NCBI GenBank assembly: GCA_002371375.1
Contig: DFIB01000125.1
Coordinates: 1-9,964, forward strand
Source: Mageeibacillus sp. UBA3708
Lineage (GTDB): Bacteria > Bacillota > Clostridia > Saccharofermentanales > Saccharofermentanaceae
DNA length: 9,964 nt
Direction of reading: 5' to 3'
Part shown: in pieces, positions 6,164-9,964 of the stretch
How positions within the stretch are numbered: the stretch's first letter is position 1
Layout: the number at the start of each line of letters is the position of its first letter
Notes under the pieces: model-generated
The model's database searches: none
What the model saw: the letters and a program-made list of their open reading frames with translations, nothing else
Told to the model about the DNA's origin: nothing
Translations under genes and position numbers: made by a program

Positions 6164-6172
6164 TGATATAAT
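6164..6172 (+). promoter_or_regulatory. Extended -10 promoter of dnaG
   Basis: TG-A-TATAAT (6164-6172) is a perfect extended -10 element. No good -35 box is present: 17 bp upstream reads GGGAAC (6144-6149). Transcription should start 6-7 nt downstream of the element, at 6178-6179, which is the A of the dnaG ATG or the base before it. The 54-bp gap between the lipoprotein gene and dnaG holds one further small inverted repeat, CTCGG/CCGAG (6141-6145, 6156-6160). Confidence 0.7.
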
Positions 6173-6178
6173 ATTCTC

Positions 6179-8083
6179 ATGGCTAGGATTCCTGAGAGTG
6201 TAATTAGTGAGATACTCGACAAAGCAGATATCGAGTCGGTGGTGAGCCGTTATGTGTCGCTGACCAAGAGGAGCGGCACGAACAGGTGGGGGCTGTGTCC
6301 TTTTCATGCGGACACGAAGCCCTCATTCTGCGTGTCGATAACGAAGAATATCTACAGCTGCTTTGTGTGCAACAAGACGGGTAATGCCGTCTCGTTCATC
6401 ATGGATATGGAGCACCTCAATTATCCCGAGGCGATAAGGTTCCTCGGCAAGGCGTATGGCGTGGAGGTGCCGGAGGGTACATATTCGAAGCAGGATGACG
6501 GGCTCAAGGAGAAGAAGAAAAGGGTAATGGATCTTCTCACGGAGTCGGCAAGGTTTTTCTATAAGTCGCTTCATTCGCCTGCGGGAAGTAAAGCCCTGGA
6601 GTATGCAAGGAAGAGGGAACTGTCGGCGGCGACGTGTAATAATTTCGGGCTGGGGTATTCGCCCGAGGGCTGGGATAACCTGTACAGATATTTGAGAGAT
6701 CTGGGGTATACGGATGATGAGATGGAGGTCTCCGGGCTTTTTACGAAGACGGGCAAAGGCAATCTGATCGATCTGTTCAGGGGAAGGCTCATGTTCCCGA
6801 TAATGGATGAGATGGGCAAGATCGTCGCTTTCGGCGGGAGGGCGCTGGGTGATGAGATGCCCAAGTATATCAACTCGCCCGATTCGCTCGTTTATAAGAA
6901 GCAGAATCATCTTTATGCATTGAACTTTGCCAAGAAAGAGCGTTCCAAGCAACTGATAATCGTCGAAGGTTATATGGATGCGATCGCCATGCATCAGGCA
7001 GGTGTGAAGAATACCGTGGCGTCCCTTGGTACTGCTTTTACCGATTCACAGCTTAAGATGTGTGCCCGTTACGCGGAGGAAGTTATCTTCTTCTTTGATT
7101 CGGATAATGCCGGACAGATGGCGGCGCTTAGGGCGATCAGGATGATGCTCGGTTACCTGCGCAAGATGACCGGTCTTGCTATCAAGATCAAGATCGCGAA
7201 GGTGCCGGGAGGCAAGGATCCTGATGAGTTCATCAAGACGTACGGAGCAGAGGAATTCGTCAAGGTTGTCAAGAATGCCAAGTATGTTGACCAGTACCTG
7301 ACCGACCGTGCATATGATGATAATTACACTGACGGAGCAGGGCTCGATATAGAGCGTTATCAGGACGATATATGCCTCTACGGATCGCTCCTTAACGATG
7401 AGATCAAGCGTTCCAAGATGGCTGCAAATGCTTCCGTTTATCTCAAGGCGAAGCCGGAACTCATACTGAATAAGATGAACGACATGGCCAGGAACGAGGT
7501 GCTTCAGGAACAGCGTATAAGTGAGCGCGAGAACAGGAAGCAGATACGCGAGGACATCACATCACGCAATGAACAGTACGAGGAGGTTCCTCAGTATCAG
7601 GGTTCTGATGAAGGCTATGAGAAAGAACTTAACCTTCTGGCTCTGGCGGTGTATCTCAAGGGGGATCTTACAACCAGTCCCAAGATCGCCAAGGAGGATA
7701 TTCTGCGTACCGGGGATTTTGCGAATTACAAGATCAAAGATGTGTGCAGGTACTTCCTCGAGAACTATACTGAAGGCAGGGGCGTAAATCCTGCGCAGCT
7801 CGTTGAGGTGCTTAAGAATTATACGATCAACGGTGAACCTGCCGAGAATCTTTTCTTTGCATACTATGACAAGGTGGAGCGCATGCGCGACGTGAATGTC
7901 GTTACTGACGTGTATCTGAAGACCCTGTACAAGATAAGACTGGAGTTCTGCAGACAGCACTCCAGGGAACTGTACAGCAAGCTCGGTGCTGCCAAAGGCG
8001 AAGAACGCGAGAAGATCACCAACGAGCTCCGCAAGCTCGATTACTACTCGGATCTGATACGCAAGAGGAGTGAGCTGCTGTGA
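6179..8083 (+). CDS. dnaG: DNA primase
   Basis: This 634-aa protein synthesises the RNA primers for replication. The N-terminal CHC2 zinc finger has Cys40, His43, Cys61 and Cys64 (CPFH...CFVC). The catalytic core carries DLFRGRLMFPI (198-208), GGRAL (219-223), and the Toprim motifs EGYMD (263-267) and DSDNAG (307-312), which supply the metal-binding acidic residues. The C-terminal part (about 430-634) should bind the replicative helicase and is Lys/Glu-rich. The start MARIPESVISEILDKADIES matches the usual beginning of the family, and an in-frame stop TGA at 6164-6166 rules out a longer form, yet no Shine-Dalgarno precedes the ATG. With the promoter touching the start codon, a leaderless message is likely. 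The 3' end overlaps trmK. Length is normal and all catalytic motifs are present. Confidence 0.97.
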   Translation: MARIPESVISEILDKADIESVVSRYVSLTKRSGTNRWGLCPFHADTKPSFCVSITKNIYSCFVCNKTGNAVSFIMDMEHLNYPEAIRFLGKAYGVEVPEGTYSKQDDGLKEKKKRVMDLLTESARFFYKSLHSPAGSKALEYARKRELSAATCNNFGLGYSPEGWDNLYRYLRDLGYTDDEMEVSGLFTKTGKGNLIDLFRGRLMFPIMDEMGKIVAFGGRALGDEMPKYINSPDSLVYKKQNHLYALNFAKKERSKQLIIVEGYMDAIAMHQAGVKNTVASLGTAFTDSQLKMCARYAEEVIFFFDSDNAGQMAALRAIRMMLGYLRKMTGLAIKIKIAKVPGGKDPDEFIKTYGAEEFVKVVKNAKYVDQYLTDRAYDDNYTDGAGLDIERYQDDICLYGSLLNDEIKRSKMAANASVYLKAKPELILNKMNDMARNEVLQEQRISERENRKQIREDITSRNEQYEEVPQYQGSDEGYEKELNLLALAVYLKGDLTTSPKIAKEDILRTGDFANYKIKDVCRYFLENYTEGRGVNPAQLVEVLKNYTINGEPAENLFFAYYDKVERMRDVNVVTDVYLKTLYKIRLEFCRQHSRELYSKLGAAKGEEREKITNELRKLDYYSDLIRKRSELL

Positions 8084-8745
8084 AGAATGATCTTACCGTA
8101 AGGCTCAGGCTCATAGCCGATCTGTCGCGCACATATGCTGTTCCCGGATCACGGATAATAGATGTCGGATCCGATCACGGAATGCTGCCTGTATACTGTC
8201 TTAAGAACGGTATATTCGCAAGGGCGGTTCTCACGGATATCAATGAAGCTCCTGCGGCAAGAGCGGCTGCCGCCGTTGCTGATAACTGCCTTAGTGACCG
8301 GGCTGAAGTTGTCTGCACGGACGGGCTTGACGGAGTAGATCTGCGCCGGAACGATGTGGTAGTTATGGCAGGACTCGGCGGTAACAACATAAGGGATATC
8401 ATTGCAAGGATCATTCAGCGTGACGGGGATATCCTGAAGGGGGTAACATTCATTCTGCAGCCGCAGAAGAGCATACCGGAACTAAGGGAGTATCTGTCTG
8501 CCAACGGATTTGATATTTCTGATGAGGAGTGCTGTTTTGAATCGGGCTTTTATTACTGCGTTTTGTGTGTAAAATACACTGGTGTACCTTACGAACTTAC
8601 CGATCGTGAGCTCTATTACGGGCCTGTCATGATGACAAAGTTCGGTGAGAGGAAGGAGTATAAGGAATTCCTTGACCGCGTGTACAGCGTGCGGGCAAGA
8701 GGAGATAAGAGGATAGCAAAAGTATTGGAGGAACCTTATGGGTAA
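8080..8745 (+). CDS. trmK: tRNA (adenine(22)-N(1))-methyltransferase, TrmK family
   Basis: This 221-aa SAM-dependent Rossmann-fold methyltransferase should methylate N1 of adenine 22 in tRNA. The motifs are DVGSDHG (28-34) for SAM binding, TDIN (52-55) at the end of strand 2, VMAGLGGNNI (95-104), and LQPQKSIPELREYL (126-139), all typical of TrmK. The C-terminal stretch after about 165 is the helical extension of the family. The start is GTG at 8080, whose TG is shared with the TGA stop of dnaG (8081-8083). GAGGAG (8065-8070) lies 9 nt upstream, inside dnaG. The overlap suggests translational coupling. trmK followed by a Nif3 gene is a common Bacillota pair. Confidence 0.93.
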   Translation: MKNDLTVRLRLIADLSRTYAVPGSRIIDVGSDHGMLPVYCLKNGIFARAVLTDINEAPAARAAAAVADNCLSDRAEVVCTDGLDGVDLRRNDVVVMAGLGGNNIRDIIARIIQRDGDILKGVTFILQPQKSIPELREYLSANGFDISDEECCFESGFYYCVLCVKYTGVPYELTDRELYYGPVMMTKFGERKEYKEFLDRVYSVRARGDKRIAKVLEEPYG

Positions 8746-9517
8746 AGTAACTGTTGATGACATTGCGTTGTTTCTTGAAGAGATTTTCCCTTTGGACAAC
8801 GGTGAGGATTACGACAACTGCGGACTGATCGCAGGTGACAGGGAGCAGACGGTCAAGGCGTGTGTACTGTCGCTTGATACAACTTCCAAGGCGGTGAAGT
8901 GCGCCGTGAAGAATAAGGCGGAGATGCTGATATCACATCATCCTTTGATATTCGGAGGGATCCTGTCAGTCACGGAGGATGATTACAAGGGCAGACTTCT
9001 GCGGGACTTGATAAAGCATGACATCTCGAATTATGCCTGCCATACCAATCTCGATATGACAGATAATTACGGCAATTATGCAATTGCGGAAGCACTCTGC
9101 GGCGTGGAGATCAAGCCGCTGGAAGGATGTTCGTGCGGCGTTGTCTGCGAGCAGGGGTATATCAATTACATGAACCTCGGACAGTTCATCAAATATGTGG
9201 AGAACAACCTTAATTCGAGCGGATGCATTTCGATATGCGACGGCAACAGGAAAGTATCTAAGATATTCTGTCAGGGTGGAGCTTTCGACGAGGCTTCAAT
9301 TCCAGCAATAATTGATTCCGATGTGGATACAGTCATATCGGGCGAGATAAAGCACCATATCTGCGTGCTTCTTGACGAGCTCGGAATATCGACGATCATC
9401 GCCGGTCACAGCGCGACAGAGCAGGTATATCTTCCAAAACTCAAGAAAACTCTTGAGGAACAGTTCGAGGGTGTGGAATTCATAGTCAATTATAATGACG
9501 AGAAGAATAGCAAATAG
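8738..9517 (+). CDS. Nif3-like dinuclear metal-centre hexameric protein
   Basis: This 259-aa protein belongs to the Nif3/YbgI/YqfO (DUF34) family, which forms ring-shaped hexamers with a two-metal site. Its biochemical role is unsettled; some members resemble GTP cyclohydrolase type 1. All expected ligands are visible: ISHHPLIF (His67, His68), HTNLD (Asp106) and GHSATE (His224, Glu228). The N-terminal DYDNCGL (24-30) corresponds to the WDNxGL of the family, with Tyr replacing Trp. GEIKHH (202-207) is also conserved. At 259 aa it is the short form, without the PII-like insertion of B. subtilis YqfO. The ATG overlaps the last 8 bp of trmK, and GGAGGA (8727-8732) lies 5 nt before it, so the two are coupled. 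Confidence 0.92.
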   Translation: MGKVTVDDIALFLEEIFPLDNGEDYDNCGLIAGDREQTVKACVLSLDTTSKAVKCAVKNKAEMLISHHPLIFGGILSVTEDDYKGRLLRDLIKHDISNYACHTNLDMTDNYGNYAIAEALCGVEIKPLEGCSCGVVCEQGYINYMNLGQFIKYVENNLNSSGCISICDGNRKVSKIFCQGGAFDEASIPAIIDSDVDTVISGEIKHHICVLLDELGISTIIAGHSATEQVYLPKLKKTLEEQFEGVEFIVNYNDEKNSK

Positions 9518-9562
9518 AGAGGTTCGGGAATATGCTTAGAAGGATTGTCTCAGGAATCATAG

Positions 9563-9685
9563 GTGAAGGTCAACCCTATGGTTTACTGCAGCAGGGTTCT
9601 AAGCGGTGATTACAGCGACGAACTCAAGGTGCTGGTCAAAGCGCTTATCTGCTACAATTATCAGGCTGAGCTGGCTTTACAATAA
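9563..9685 (+). CDS. Marginal small ORF between nif3 and rnpB
   Basis: Starting with GTG at 9563 this frame codes for 40 aa, or for 35 aa from ATG at 9578 (MVYCSRVLSGDYSDELKVLV and onward to ...AELALQ). The composition looks protein-like, with an amphipathic helix in the second half. AGGA (9551-9554) is a weak ribosome binding site for the GTG. A second short frame, 9532-9609 (25 aa, starting MLRRIVSGIIG), overlaps it in another frame and has GAGAGG (9517-9522) ahead of it. The two could be the halves of one frameshifted gene or may not be translated. The 3' end of this frame covers the -35 box of rnpB. I recognise no family. Confidence 0.25.
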   Translation: MKVNPMVYCSRVLSGDYSDELKVLVKALICYNYQAELALQ

Positions 9686-9704
9686 CGGACGACTCTATTA
9701 AAAT
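9676..9704 (+). promoter_or_regulatory. Promoter of rnpB
   Basis: TTTACA (9676-9681) and TAAAAT (9699-9704) are separated by exactly 17 bp; each matches the sigma-A consensus at 5 of 6 positions. Transcription is expected from about 9710-9712, in keeping with the predicted 5' end of the RNase P RNA. Confidence 0.75.
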
Positions 9705-9710
9705 AGGAAT

Positions 9711-9964
9711 GTTTCCAAGTCGAAGCAGGTCGAGACGATCGCGGGCACTATACGGGTAACACCCTGTGCGTGAGGAAAGTCCGGGCTCCAAGGACAAGGG
9801 TGCCGGATAACGTCCGGTGAAGGTAACTTTAAGGAAAGTGCAACAGAAAAGAAAACCGCCGATCCTTCTTTGCGGAGAGGGAGGCAAGGATGAAAAGGCG
9901 AGGTAAGAGCTCACCGGCTTCATGGAGACATGGAGGCCTTGTAAACCCCACCCGAAGCAACGTC
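9711..9964 (+). ncRNA. rnpB: RNase P RNA, bacterial class A, 3' end missing
   Basis: This is the catalytic RNA of RNase P, which removes 5' leaders from pre-tRNAs. The conserved core is easily seen: GAGGAAAGTCCGGGCTCC (9772-9789), ACAGAAAA with ACCGCC (9843-9850, 9855-9860), GATGAAAAGGCGAGGTAAGAG (9890-9910, with the partner CTCACCGG after it), and GTAAACCCCACCCGAAGCAA (9941-9960). The preceding CGAGACGATCGCGGGCAC is the usual P1-P3 region. The overall pattern is class A rather than the Bacillus class B. About 254 nt are present; class A RNAs are commonly 350-400 nt, so the 3' part including the second strand of P4 lies beyond the window. The 5' end is inferred from the promoter. Confidence 0.95.

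Overview
The window reads as chromosomal DNA of a low-to-mid GC Gram-positive anaerobe, most likely a member of the Clostridia (Bacillota). The basis is strong purine-rich ribosome binding sites (GGAGG types), a CadC-type metal regulator, an ECF sigma/anti-sigma pair of the clostridial style, the Bacillota gene order dnaG...trmK-nif3, and a class A RNase P RNA. I cannot name the genus. All well-supported genes lie on the + strand.

Positions 1-578 hold no convincing gene: two overlapping inverted repeats (6-66), one doubtful minus-strand ORF (72-365) and a first cluster of short palindromes built on TTTCCGCA-N5-TGCGGAAA (313-437). Positions 579-3168 are a cadmium/zinc efflux operon: a sigma-A type promoter, an ArsR/SmtB operator, the repressor (CadC-like, 669-1025), a free-standing HMA metal-binding protein (1040-1258) and a P1B-2 ATPase (1294-3168). 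The repressor should release the operator when it binds Cd/Zn/Pb, and the pump then exports the metal; the small HMA protein probably takes the place of the N-terminal HMA domain that this ATPase lacks.

Positions 3169-3719 are non-coding: a region rich in inverted repeats (3169-3420), then a second cluster of the same TTCCGCA palindromes (3440-3542). The two palindrome clusters bracket the metal operon. Next comes an apparent three-gene unit: an ECF sigma factor (3720-4289), a single-pass membrane protein that overlaps it and is probably its anti-sigma factor (4270-5073), and a predicted secreted lipoprotein with an HExxH metallopeptidase signature (5093-6124).

The last third is a housekeeping block: DNA primase dnaG (6179-8083), trmK (8080-8745) and a Nif3-family protein (8738-9517), joined by start/stop overlaps. 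dnaG has no Shine-Dalgarno sequence, and its extended -10 element lies so close to the ATG that a leaderless mRNA is predicted. The primary sigma factor gene that in many Bacillota lies between dnaG and trmK is absent here. After a short stretch with only marginal small ORFs, a clear promoter (9676-9704) drives the RNase P RNA gene rnpB, which runs off the end of the window.

I found no CRISPR array, insertion sequence, tRNA or recognisable riboswitch. The least explained features are the palindrome family around the metal operon, the possibly leaderless dnaG, and the sigma/anti-sigma/metallopeptidase unit.
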